A stretch of 64,000 nucleotides of DNA from Monarcha castaneiventris obscurior (lineage: Eukaryota; Chordata; Aves; Passeriformes; Monarchidae): the NCBI GenBank assembly GCA_026261815.1, contig JAMPIT010000848.1, positions 6,066,501 through 6,130,500 of the forward strand. The letters run 5' to 3'. The notes beneath the pieces were generated by a model. It saw only the letters and a program-made list of their open reading frames with translations, was not told the origin of the DNA and did no database searches. Both the position numbers and the translations under genes were made by a program. Positions 53,701 to 64,000 of this stretch are shown in pieces (within the stretch, counting starts at the first letter, position 1; each line of letters begins with the position of its first letter).

Positions 53701-56700
53701 GCATTTTGAGCTTAATCACTGTCTTCTCATGGAGGTCAGGAGTCACCCAGGTAGTTTTAAATGTATTACCTTTAATATAATAATAACAACAACAATAATA
53801 ATATCTAAGTATATATAACTGCTTTTCCCCCAGTCATATGTATTCTCTGAAAGCTTTATTACAATTCAAGTAAAGTGCAGCTAAGGTTTGTTATCTGCTG
53901 TTTGTTTCTTTAGAGGATCTTTTAAGTGCTTGCAATTCATGCTGCACATTGGACTTACAAGTTAAAGCACTCACTGGGCCTGTTAAGGAGAAGGTGTGGG
54001 TTGTAAAGGTTGTCTAAAACACTCTTTATTGCCAGGTTCTTGCTGTTGCCTTGTGAAAACTGCCCGTGGAATGATGAAATATTTTTGCTGTCACTGAGGG
54101 TTGTATGAAAGCAGCTGGTGATATGAACTGGCACTGCTGGTTTTTTTGGAATAAGGCAATTGCAGAGTAAGTTCAGCCACTTGTCCAGCTGAACCTCAGG
54201 ATATCAGGCCCCGTGCAGCAGCTGCTGTGTGAGGCTGGCCCGGCCATCTGGAAACCTTGCGTGGCTTTTGGCTCCAAGATAAGGAATTTTTCTCACTGCT
54301 GGAAAGCTGAGATCAGCTGTTTCTAGCAAAATGTGCTGGGGATCTCTCTAGCAACACGTCCTAGGGCATGAGGGAGCTCTGGCTGGCCAGAGGATAAATG
54401 CTTGAAACTTAGTGTATGGTCACAGGTCCTGCTGAAGCAGTTGCACAGCAATTAAAGCTGGGTATGAATTGCATTGGCTGCCTCTAATTACTCTCTTGGA
54501 AGCCGTAAAGGCATAATTTGGGGTGTGGGTGCTGAGGAGAGCCTCTTCCATGGCTGTTTGATGTGATAGCAGCCTTTGAGAAGGGCAGAGAGAGGCCCTG
54601 TGCCACTCTGATTTCAGACACACCTGATTCTTGCATGTGCACAATGCCATGGGACATTTCTGACCCACTGCCTCTGGTTATTTCTTTTAAAATTTTGGAA
54701 AAAGATTTTTTTTTTTTTTGAGAAAAAGAGCCAAGGTAATTCCCTTCAGATTAAGTTTTTATAGCTTTGACTTTAATAAAAACTTAATAAAAATGTGTTA
54801 CTCTGGCAGTTCATAAGATCTCAGTAGGTTCCTGATCTTTGTCCTTGTTTTGGCTTTAGGAAGGAGGGAGGAAAGTAAGTATCTTCCTTGGTCTTAAGGG
54901 GTAGGAAATGTTTGCAGAAAATACCCAAAATCCATGTGAAGTTGAAGGGCAGCGCAGTTCTGGTACAGAAGTGGTGTGGGTGGGAATGGGAGGGACAGGG
55001 TTACCCAACAACCCTGATAACAACTCCTGATCATTCACGATGATTCTTGCCATGGTTGGTATCTGAGCAGCTTGTTTTAAAGTACACGAGCATGAAATGC
55101 AGACAAACTGTAATTGTTCTCAGAGAAAGCTGTAGTGGTGAGCTGTAAGTAAATTGTAGCACTTGACTTGGCTTTATATAATGTTATGTAATGCTATAAA
55201 ATCTCTGGTTTTGCCAGTAAATCTCCATGAGGCACAAAATTCTCAATAAAGAACATCCCCTTGTTGTTGGGCATTTCCCCAGCATCTGTCACTCTATAAA
55301 CACAGCTATTAACAGTTTTTATCTTTCTGAGTAAGAAAACTTCGTACATCCTTAATTAAACCATTAGTGAAGAATGAACCAGCTGAAATATCCCAGTAAT
55401 GTGTTGCTCATCACTTTATGATCTGGCATAAAGCTGGAATGTTTGGGATATTTGTGTTGTGCCTCATTCTGCAGAGCAAACATTGTCCTTTGAAAACCCC
55501 CTGTTCTCACTCCTGTCAAACAAGTGGATGTTGGACTGGCCCCAAAACTGGGGAGATTTACTGGCCACTGGAGTGAAAGTCAGTGTAGAGGCTTGTTTTG
55601 GGTGCTGAGCTTCTGTTGGAATAGCTGAGGTGTTTTTGCTGGCTTCTCTTAAATCATCCTGAGCTACTTTGTGTGCTTGGCATCCTTAACTGGGCCTTCC
55701 CATTAAAAAGTGCTTTTTTATTCTCTAACACATCAGTTAATTTGAAATTAGCCAAATACAGCATATTTATAACCAGTTGCAGAGCTGAAACTCTGTTTAG
55801 GACTTTCAGATAGCGGGACTTTATCTTGCAGGACTGTCAGCATCTCAGGATGGCATCTGCCAAAACACCCAGGGTGCCTGTGGGCTTGATCAGCTTTTAG
55901 GAGAGCAGCTACTTCATGTGTGCTGCAGAAACATACTGATCACATCTCTGAGTTATCAGCCCTCTAGAAGGGGAGATAAGGGGAGCTGTCTCTTGTCAGG
56001 ATTTCCTACTCCTTGTTTTCTGCTCTCCTCAAAAAATTCTGCTTGGGAAACATCTCTTAGAGATTTAAAGCTTTTATTTGCCCCTGTTCCTGGTGTGTGT
56101 GACTGAGCTTTTGGGTGGGCCAAGACTGATTTTTAGCAGAGCTGATCCTGTGTCACATGAAGTGGTTTCTGCTGTTGAGACTCCCAGAGACCAGAGCACT
56201 GAAGAAATGAAATGTGTGTGTGGCTGGGTTCAGGAGCTGAGGGCGAGGCTGTTGGAGCAGCAGCTTGGGGCTGAGGTGAGGTTTTAAAGTACATGGGGTA
56301 TTATATGACCAGGACTGCCATGGAGAGGACAGGTCAGTCCAGAGCAGGAGGGGAAGTGGCAATGCCATAAAGGGAAGCTGTATTTGTGTCTTACTGCATG
56401 TGACACTTGGTGTTTGTTACTCCAAGCCCCGTCCAGCCTGGCCTTGGACACTTCCAGGGATGTGGCATCGGCCACGTCTCGTACAGCTACGTGTAAATGT
56501 GGTTGGTGTTCCCTGTCAGTGTTCCAGGAATGGCCATGCCCATGGTTTCTGTCCAGGTGTCCTGGGAAGAGCTGGCTCTGGGCTGCTGTCACCTGCTGGG
56601 TGCTGCCCTGTGTGGGTGGGGTGTGGAGAGCAGGTTGGAGCAGTCCTCCCACACTGATCCCACACGTGGGAGCCGTCCTGGGTGGGCTGCTCCTGCAGAG

Positions 56701-59700
56701 TGCAGGAGTTCTTCAAGTGCTCACAAGCAGCAAATTGCTCAAACCACCTCCAGTGGAGGCTTCTCTCAGCTCAGGCTGTTGTGTGGACAGCACCATCTAG
56801 GAGGAGTAATACAAAAATACATAAATGCAGTCATTTCTAGAATGTGTATTTCCCAGCATTAAGTGCAAAGCTGAGGGAACATTTCTCCTTGGATTTGAAC
56901 AAGTTGCTTCTCCCAGGTGTTCAGCAGGAGGGAGAGACCTGCAGCAGCACAAAGACCTCATGTGGCAGGAGCTGCACCAGCAGTGCTGCCTTGCTGCGAT
57001 GGGGTGAGGGTGAGCAAGGGTGTTTGTGAGTGGGTGAGCTTGGATACTGAAGCCTTCTGTTTGCTGTAGCATGGTCTCTGTCTGTGGGGTGTGAGCAGTG
57101 AGCTCTGGGCTGGCATCCTGCTGTGACAGGCAAGGCACAGCAGGCAGCAGCCACCTCTAAACAACTTCGTTGAAGGAGGCAAGTGCAGGGGTGGGGCAAC
57201 AGAGTTTATCTGGGAAGAATGGGCAACAAACACTGGAACGTGCTAAATACTTCTCCGGGCTGAGTGGCACTTGGTGCAAAATGTGAGTGGTTGTTTTGGG
57301 TGTAAATCTCATTGATCCTACCCTTCCCTTTGCTGTGCAGCTGCCCTGCAGGCCCTGAAGCGCAAGAAGAGGTACGAGAAGCAGCTGGCACAGATAGATG
57401 GCACGTTATCAACAATTGAATTCCAGAGAGAAGCCCTGGAGAATGCCAACACCAACACTGAAGTGCTTAAGAACATGGGTTTTGCTGCTAAGGCTATGAA
57501 AGCTGCTCATGACAACATGTAAGTTATTCCCTCCTGCATCTTTCCATGGGATCTGTAGTTTGGGGTTTGTTAGTTCCGCTGAATGCCAGGTGTTTCAAAC
57601 CCCAGGTGGAGCTGGAGTAGCAAAACCTTCTTTTGAAAGGCTCTAACTTGAACTCAAATTGAACAAAATACACAAATATCGATGCTTCATCAGTTTACTA
57701 CTGTTTTATTTTCTGCATTTTCCAAAAGCTGGGTAGCACCAGTGTGGTCTAAAGAAAATGGGAGCCTGCAGCAGTTACAGATCCATCTCGTAGCAGCAAG
57801 AATTTTAAGCCTCAAGGGGAGACTTAAAACTTTTTTCTGTGCAGTGGAGTTGGTGTCTGTAGCAATAATTAAAGGTAAAACTGCATTATGGGAATGTTGT
57901 GCTTGCTCCAGAAGCAAATATTGTGGATGTAATAATGCTGAATCAGGGAAGAGAGCAGATTATTGTTAATATCAGTGGTGCAGAACAAAACCTCTCCTTG
58001 GTGTCGGTATAACTGCTGGGAGCTAAGCTTGCAGGGAAAAGTTAAAAACACAGCTATAATTGTGTTGAGACCAGGGGGATAAAATCCAGACTTGCATGCA
58101 AAGTGTGTTTTGGGAAAGGGCTTTGGAAATGTCACCGTGGTGTGGCATTTCTGCAGAACCCAGGAAATGCAGTGCTGATTGGGAATGTGCCTGCTGATAT
58201 CGAATTCTTTCCTTTCTTTTCCAGGGACATTGATAAAGTAGATGAATTAATGCAGGACATTGCAGAACAGCAAGAGCTGGCAGATGAGATCTCTACAGCC
58301 ATCTCCAAGCCAGTAGGATTTGGGGAGGAATTTGATGAGGTATGGTTTTCAGTTTGCTTGTGTTTTTATCAGTGAGCCATGGAATCCTTTGGGTTGGGAA
58401 GCCTTGGGCTCAGGGAGTCCAGCCACTAACCCAGCACTGCCAGCCCCATCACTGACCCTGGGCACCACATCTGCATGGCTTTTAAATCCCTCCAGGAACT
58501 GGGACTCCTAGAAGATCTTTCTCTGGAGATCTGCATGCTCTGTGTGCCTGGGTGCAGTACTGGGCTGTGAAATCTCTCCTGTGGCTGTGACCTGGACTTT
58601 ATGCTCAGAATGGTCTGGATGGCCTGACCTGAGAATGTTTGGACTTGGATTTCTCCTTCCCTTCTTTGCTTTCCCCACCCTCCTCACCCTCCAAGAGATC
58701 AAGTACAGGAATCACATCAGAGTCAGACTCCTCACCTCCTCACTTTGCTCTGATCCTGTTCATTTGTGCTCTTTTCCTTAACAATAAGATCAGCTAAATC
58801 TGTTTGTTAATAAATATGACTTAAAGTTCCTTCTTTTTTCTCCTTGAAAACCTAGGATGAACTCATGGCAGAACTAGAGGAACTAGAACAAGAAGAACTA
58901 GACAAAAACTTGCTGGAAATCAGTGGTCCGGAGACAGTACCACTACCAAATGTGCCCTCAATATCAATACCCTCCAAGCCAGGTATGGATCAAACTTTAC
59001 TGAAACATCCTGGATTGTTTAAAATGTGCTTATTTATCTGCCAGCTCCTTGGATCTGGGAGATCTGGCTGCAGGAATTGCTTCCTGAATCCCCAATCACA
59101 GCCAGCTCCATTTCTCTGTGAGGGGCACCTGCCTTTCACAAGAAGCACAAAAATCACTCCCTGTCACAGGAACAGTTGTTTTCTGCTCCAGCTCATGCAG
59201 GTTCTCTGCAGCCTGGATGATGTTCAGGGTGCAGTGGAGGTGTGGGAGAAGGTGCTGTGGATGGGCCAACAAGGAGGAAATCTTGATGGACACCCTGAGG
59301 CTCTAAAAGGGAGGGCAGAATAAATTAACCCATAAAATCATTCAAGATGGAAAAGAACTCTGGGGTCACCCAGTGCCAGGCAGGTTCAGATTCCCCCATG
59401 GATCCTTGCTGCTGCTCTGGGTTTTAATTTGATCCCTGCTTTTCTTGTCTTTGGGAGGATCTTCCCTTTGGGAAGGCTGTGGCCTCCTCTGCAGTGCCCA
59501 AGCCAGGCAGCCCCAGAGCAAGGGTCACCCCAGTCCTAGAGCACACATATCCAGGGAATTTTAGCTAGCATGAGGATGTTACATGGAGGATGGACAAGAA
59601 ATGTTTGTATTTATACAGATGGTTCAGAGCTGCTCTTAAATCTGAACTGATCCCTCTTGCATGAACATTCCCCATGGAATTGAGCTGAGTTGGGACACCT

Positions 59701-61732
59701 CTGGCAGCACTGATAGGAGGGTATGAAGCTTTACCAGCTCATTTTGCTGAATCTGCCTGAAAATGATCAATAAGTTGTCAACTTTGCAGCTCTGTTTCAT
59801 GTCCTTACTTAGAGGAAACAAGTCCAAGAAAGCAGTGGATGAAAATAATCCCAAGTGGTCAGTGTATCTGTAATTATCCTGCTGCCTTTCCAGGCTTGGA
59901 TGGATGTGGGAAGCAGCAGGCACTGCCAGACACCAAGGCTCTGCTTTGTGCCACTGCTCCTTGTGTGTTACACTGCTTTTATTCTGACACCACTGATGTT
60001 GTGTGTTGCTGGGTGCGTTCTGTCAGGCAGAACTGCTCACCAGAGATGGGGAGAGGGGAGGGAGTTCTGTCAGAATATCTGAAATCTGAGACTTTATCAG
60101 GTTCAGGAGAAATAGATTAAATGAACCAGTGCATTGCCTTTTTAGTCCCTGGCTGATTTAATGAGGTTTGTTCTCTAAATAGATTTAAAAACACAATGTC
60201 TTGGACCCAAATCTACTCTTTGCACTTTGTGACTGCACACAAGTAAGAGGTGTTGCAATTGTGGACAGACTTAAGGAGCTACACAGTGTAAAACTTACGG
60301 AAACTTCCTGAAATCATAAAAACTGTGCACAATTTTGACAGTAAAAACTATGAGCATAAAGCTCAGTGCTTCAAAGATTTATGCTAAACTGCTTTTGGAT
60401 GGAAATGAGAATTCCATTAATTCCATTAATGTATTTAAGCAGCAGGCTACTTTTTGCTTCAGTAAAGCTGCCTCCAAGGCTGGCACTTGGGGAAAAATTG
60501 GGATTCCGGGGTGATGTTGGGTGAGGATTTTGTGTGAGTTTATTTTTTTAACCTAAGTAGTTTTTCACTTAAAATTGACTTAAAACTGGGATTAAAAGTT
60601 TGCTTGTGATTACCATGGGTCAGACTTCCAAAGGGAATGCTGTCCCTAATGGTTCATGTTCATGTGCAATTGTCTTTGTGGGAATAATCATGTGTCTTTT
60701 GAGGTAGAGCTGACTCTGTACCTCCTTTACATCCACTGAAGGCAAAATGACCATGAGCTTTCCTGCTTTTCCAATTCTCAGGAGCTGTCTGGATTTTGCC
60801 TTTAATCAGTCTGAATGAGGAATTTTGTTGCTGGTGGTGTCAGGAGAAATTCAGGCAGAAGCTGTTTCTGTTTAATGGAGGCTGAAGGAGCTTAATATAG
60901 AAAACCAAATTCCAGCCTTGTACAAATGAGGGGAGCTCGGAGCTGACTCAGTTCTCCTGATGTAAACGTTTCATTTGGAATGACACAAACCACTTGGACC
61001 AGGAATTGTTTGACTCTATTTTATTTTTTGGCATTTTCTAAAATTATTGCAGCTATTTGTGGGTTCAAACCTTTTTTGTTGAGTTAATGGAAACCAGACT
61101 TGCCATGTTATGACAAAGAGCAGCATTTTCTGCCCTGGAACAACCAGGAATGAAGAGAGGGCAGTGTCCAGGCTGCTCCCTCCCATCCACATCCACCCAG
61201 CTGCCAGGGAGCACAGGAGGAGTGGGATGTTCCCAAATTCTGTAGCTGCCTGACCCAAACACCTCATTTCTTGTATTTGCAGTACTCAATGATGGAATAA
61301 GGAATTTATTTTTGATGGGGAAGAGATTAATACTGGAGACATCAGATGAGTTTCTGTAAGAAGCTGCATCCCTCTGAAAGGGGCTTAGAGGCTTGGAAAT
61401 GATGGAAAAATATCCCACCTTACCTTCCATGCCCACTGCATTCCTCCTGTGTGAGCTGTTGTCTTTCTCCCCTCAAAGCAGGAACATCAGGAAGTTTAGC
61501 CCATGCTGGCTTTTTCAGCAAAGCACCTTCAGGTCAAAAAGGTTTTGTTTATTTTTTGTTCCCAGCTGGCCTTAGGTGCTTCATTTACTGGTTGGTCAGT
61601 GGCACAGAGGCCACTAGGTTCTGTCAAGATCTCCACTCACTTGTTTTCTTTTGTGGTTTTGCAGCCAAGAAGAAAGAGGAAGAAGAGGATGATGACATGA
61701 AAGAGCTGGAAGCTTGGGCAGGAACTATGTAA
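41743..61732 (+). CDS. CHMP4B: Charged multivesicular body protein 4B (ESCRT-III, Snf7 family)
   Basis: Five coding exons, 41743-41938, 57341-57518, 58225-58339, 58856-58982 and 61665-61732, giving 227 aa (human 224). All introns are GT-AG and phases close. CHMP4B polymerises into membrane-bound filaments that drive multivesicular body sorting, cytokinetic abscission and membrane repair, and is disassembled by VPS4. The short amphipathic N-terminus (GLLGKLFGTG) is followed by a Gly/Lys-rich linker, slightly longer than in human. The Snf7 core helices span about 21-165 with TPQEAIQ-like PSPQEAIQRLRDTEEML and the RKKRYEKQLAQIDGTL block. An acidic region (MAELEELEQEELDKNLLEIS) leads into a PLPNVPS MIM2-type motif for VPS4. 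The C-terminal helix MKELEAWAGTM keeps the MxxLxxW pattern that binds the ALIX Bro1 domain. The first in-frame ATG, 41743, is the start. Confidence 0.97.
42459..42895 (+). repeat. Local direct repeat in CHMP4B intron 1, copy A
   Basis: Shares long matching blocks with 44650-45022 in the same orientation: CAAGTTCTGAGTGTG, GCTTTAATGTG, GTCCATGGGATGAA, CTTCTGGGAGGA, GTGCTTTGTTTTGT and GAAAACAAACTT or close variants. The match is strong to about 42745 and weaker after that. Copy A has about 40 extra bases near 42675. Confidence 0.8.
44650..45022 (+). repeat. Local direct repeat in CHMP4B intron 1, copy B
   Basis: Partner of 42459-42895, about 2.2 kb downstream in the same orientation. It is not CR1. 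Either an old local duplication or two copies of an interspersed family I do not recognise. Confidence 0.8.
47938..48347 (+). mobile_element. CR1 LINE 3' fragment
   Basis: In CHMP4B intron 1. Shows GATATTGGGAAGAAATTCTT, CTGGCACAGGGTGCCCAGAG, AGCAACCTGGGATAGTGGAA and CAACCCAAACCACTGTGATT. The upstream part (CTCACCTGGAGAGGTGAGGG, GCTCCAGGAGAGCTGCAGAG) continues the CR1 ORF2 end. No intact frame. Confidence 0.88.
48698..48752 (+). mobile_element. Short CR1 3' terminus
   Basis: Only the last bases of a CR1 copy are present: AAAGGTCTTTTCCAACCTAG followed by TTGTGTGATTCTGTGTGATA. In CHMP4B intron 1. Confidence 0.65.
56418..56490 (-). mobile_element. Short CR1 fragment, inverted
   Basis: The plus strand reads TACTCCAAGCCCCGTCCAGC and CTGGCCTTGGACACTTCCAG, the inverted CR1 3' UTR core. 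In CHMP4B intron 1, about 850 bp before exon 2. Confidence 0.7.
58372..58515 (-). mobile_element. CR1-like 3' fragment, inverted, diverged
   Basis: Immediately after CHMP4B exon 3. The plus strand has CATGGAATCCTTTGGGTTGG, a degraded inverted CR1 tail, then GGCTTTTAAATCCCTCCAGG, a block of another CR1 subfamily. Assignment is by resemblance only. Confidence 0.6.
59330..59385 (-). mobile_element. Possible CR1 3' terminus, inverted
   Basis: AAAATCATTCAAGATGGAAA and AGAACTCTGGGGTCACC resemble the inverted CR1 end (AATCATTAAGGTTGGAAAAG type). Only about 50 bases match. In CHMP4B intron 4. Confidence 0.45.
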
Positions 61733-62490
61733 CCACAGCAGCACCTGGCTGGAAAAAAAGACTTTGGTTACCTATTCTGGGTGCAAATGTGTTTTGTTGG
61801 GGAGAAAGCATAAGCAAAATGTCTTTATCTTTAATTTTAACCCAGAGCAGTGGGAACTGCATTGCTGTTTTCTGCATAGCATGGTCTGCCCAGAGGAGAG
61901 AAGGGGGAGCAGGGGGAATTGCCTGCTGTCGATACGGTTGAATTTCTGTAGGAAAGGTATTTGCAAAATCCAACACTCAGCTTTTGGACTGTGCTCCTGC
62001 CACTGCTGGATCTTCATCTTCAATTTGGGCCATATATTGAATTGAAAGAAGCTGAAAAAACACTCTGTAATTTTAAGTCAGTTTAAATGTGTCTAGGAGT
62101 CTTGTAAGGCATTTAAAAATCCAGGAAAAGTCGTAAGCCACCGTCGGCTTCTTTATTGTGTTTTAGGTGCAAGAATGCTTTAGGTTTTTAGTTCTTTGCC
62201 AGTTCTATTTATATCCCTTGACTGCTGTGTGGCCAGCCCTGTGTCTGTCACTGCAACGACGTAGTCACTGTGCCCATTTTAATTGGTGAGAATGATTTGC
62301 AGTTGATCCACACTCTCTTGGAAGTAGGGAAGGTTTCAAGTTCAGTTGTACATTTTTCTACATAGCACTACAATGTTTATTGCTTTTTTGTGATAATTGA
62401 TAACCCATTCAGATACATGCACACAATTATTTTAATTAAGAAACTACTATGGATTGCACTGTATTAAATATCTCGATTAATTTTCACCTG
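61733..62490 (+). other. CHMP4B: CHMP4B 3' untranslated region
   Basis: Runs from the TAA stop at 61730-61732 to an ATTAAA hexamer at 62463-62468, followed by a GU-rich stretch (GTTGTCAGTTCTGTGTCCTG) typical of a cleavage region. About 0.75 kb. A canonical AATAAA is not seen in this interval. Confidence 0.7.
62463..62468 (+). promoter_or_regulatory. CHMP4B: Polyadenylation signal ATTAAA of CHMP4B
   Basis: The most common variant hexamer, about 730 bases after the stop codon, with GU-rich sequence 35-50 bases downstream. Confidence 0.65.
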
Positions 62491-62601
62491 TGGCTGCTGT
62501 TGTCAGTTCTGTGTCCTGTTTAAGTGATCTGGCTGTGCTTTAGGTGTAGTTGGGCCTCTCTCTACATGAGGGACATCCACTCTAAAGCCTGCTGAGCTTT
62601 G

Positions 62602-62893
62602 GTTGGGCTCTACTCCTGGGGAACAAGGCACAGGACAAGAGGAAAGAACCTCAAGCTGTGCCAGGGGAGGTTCAGGTTGGACATCAGGAGGAATTTCTTC
62701 ACTGAAGCAATTGTCAGGCATTGTCAAGGGCTGCCCAGGAAAGTGTTGGGAGTCCCCATCCCTGGAGATACTCAAGGAACAACTGGCCATGGCACTCAGT
62801 GCTCTGGGCTGGGGACAAGGTGGGGAGCAGTCACAGGCTGGGCTCGATGACCTTGGAGGTCTTTTCCAACCTCAGTGATCCTGGGATTCTGTT
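62602..62893 (+). mobile_element. CR1 LINE 3' fragment
   Basis: Just beyond the CHMP4B polyadenylation site. Contains AGCTGTGCCAGGGGAGGTTC, AGGTTGGACATCAGGAGGAA, TTTCTTCACTGAAGCAATTG and GACCTTGGAGGTCTTTTCCA, with a short degraded octamer tail. Confidence 0.9.
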
Positions 62894-63884
62894 CTGTTTA
62901 AAAACCCCCACACTAAGGAGAAATCAGCTGAATTAAGTTCAAAACAACAGGTTTAAGGACAGAGCTGGCTTTGTTAAGGGGTCCTGGCTTTGTTTTTCAT
63001 CCTGGAAATGATCTCTGCTGTGCACTGTGCTAACAGATGTCGTTAAAGCAGCTGTATTTTATTCCAGGAATTACAGGGGAGCACCTCAAATGCACTGAAG
63101 TGTCCCAACAGGAGCATTCAGGTGGAGCTGGGAGGGGGAAACCCAACCCTATTGGCACCATGAATGCTGTTCAGGCTCCTGATGTGGGAGTGGCAGAGGC
63201 AGCACCACTGTTCCCTGTGGCAGCCCAGCTGCTCCCTGGGATGGCTCAGCTTTGCTGCTCACTCAGCTTCACCCAAACACAGCCTGCTCTGCACAGCAGA
63301 GGAAGTGCAGCAGTGAGTGTGTGCTGTGCTTCCTGCTCCTCAGCCCTTACAACCTCTTCTTCCTTCATCCTTTCAATCAAGGATGGGGTGGTGCCTTCAG
63401 TTTATCAGTATGTCTGAGGACTGAGCACCTTTCTGTTCGGGTATCACTGAATTCCTTATCCATGGCTTAACACCAGTGAACAGCTGAAATGTTGGCAGTA
63501 AACATTTTGCTGCCTTGCTCAGGCTGGTTCTGAGGCAGAACTTCCCTGTCCAGAGCACCACAGGGTGGTGGAGGAAGGAGGCAGCAGCTGTGCCTGCCAG
63601 CAGTTCCTGTAGCTGCCACTCAGGGCCCAGGGTTTCCCTTCCCTGGGAAAACCACTCCAGTTCCTGCTGGGAAATTCTTCTCCATTAACTTGCCCTCATC
63701 AGACAACTCAAGTTGCAGCTGTGCCAGTGTTTCCTCGTGGAGCTGTTAAAGGAGGCAAACAGAAATCTGGGATCCAGGTGTTGCCAGTTTATGGGTAATC
63801 CTTGTTTCTTTCCTCTGAGGAAGGTGGAGAGCATTGTCTCTGTTGTTTGTGTGCATGAGAGTGATTCATTTAAAGGAGGGTGAA
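62894..63884. other. Intergenic DNA, nothing recognised
   Basis: No exon, RNA gene or repeat family stands out. Open frames such as 63037-63417 have no recognisable homology. Confidence 0.45.
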
Positions 63885-64000
63885 AAGTTGTGGCTGCCCC
63901 TGGATCCCTGGCAGTGTCCAAGGCCAGGCTGGACATTGGGGCTTGGAGCAACCTGGGCTAGTGGAAGATGTCCCTGCCCATAGCAGGGGTGGCATGAGAT
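63885..64000 (+). mobile_element. CR1 LINE 3' fragment, cut by the window edge
   Basis: Shows AGTTGTGGCTGCCCCTGGAT, AGTGTCCAAGGCCAGGCTGG and AGATGTCCCTGCCCATAGCA of the CR1 3' UTR. The 3' end lies beyond the window. Confidence 0.85.

Larger units (their letters stand above)
41939..57340 (+). other. CHMP4B: CHMP4B intron 1 (15.4 kb)
   Basis: The intron occupies three quarters of the gene. Apart from a local duplication (42459-42895 and 44650-45022), CR1 fragments and homopolymer runs (A17 near 46192, T13 near 54707), it holds no exon-like coding. Segments at about 49300-50100 and 52500-55450 are AT-rich, free of repeats I recognise, and would be the first places to look for conserved regulatory elements. 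Confidence 0.8.

Noticed and set aside
62133..62150. Small hairpin (AAGCC...GGCTT) in the CHMP4B 3' UTR
   Set aside because: A five-base stem is expected by chance and there is no conservation evidence.

Overview
The window is nuclear DNA from a bird. Interspersed repeats with the sequence of avian CR1 LINE 3' ends occur throughout, the genes have vertebrate exon-intron structure and CpG-island promoters, and the four encoded proteins closely resemble the vertebrate orthologues E2F1, PXMP4, ZNF341 and CHMP4B. I recall the same gene order from human 20q11.22, so this looks like a conserved syntenic block. The species cannot be fixed from the sequence alone.

Layout. 1-924: no recognisable gene. 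925-5263: E2F1 on the minus strand (7 coding exons, 409 aa), with its 3' UTR to the left and a GC-rich E2F/NF-Y promoter at about 5264-5660. 5698-6348: a 12-bp-based minisatellite just upstream of that promoter. 6349-14560: non-coding, with one CR1 fragment and simple repeats. 14566-17527: PXMP4 on the minus strand (4 coding exons, 213 aa). 17528-17988: a 461-bp head-to-head promoter shared with ZNF341. 17989-36501: ZNF341 on the plus strand (15 coding exons, 838 aa, 13 zinc-finger-like modules). 36502-41180: downstream and intergenic DNA with two long CR1 fragments. 41180-41742: CpG-island promoter of CHMP4B with two full cAMP-response elements. 41743-61732: CHMP4B on the plus strand (5 coding exons, 227 aa), whose first intron is 15.4 kb. 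The rest is the CHMP4B 3' UTR and more CR1.

The exon chains were built by hand from splice signals. Every exon-exon phase closes and each CDS length is a multiple of three: E2F1 1230 nt, PXMP4 642, ZNF341 2517, CHMP4B 684.

The genes do not form an operon or a single pathway. E2F1 is a cell-cycle transcription factor, PXMP4 a peroxisomal membrane protein, ZNF341 a zinc-finger transcription factor and CHMP4B an ESCRT-III filament subunit. The most distinctive observations are an AT-AC (U12-type) intron in E2F1, a minisatellite open on both strands next to the E2F1 promoter, a start-stop upstream ORF nine bases before the E2F1 start codon, the compact PXMP4/ZNF341 promoter, a twin-CRE promoter in CHMP4B, and a local duplication of about 0.4 kb in CHMP4B intron 1. 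I found no CRISPR array, no tRNA or rRNA gene and no clearly new gene system.
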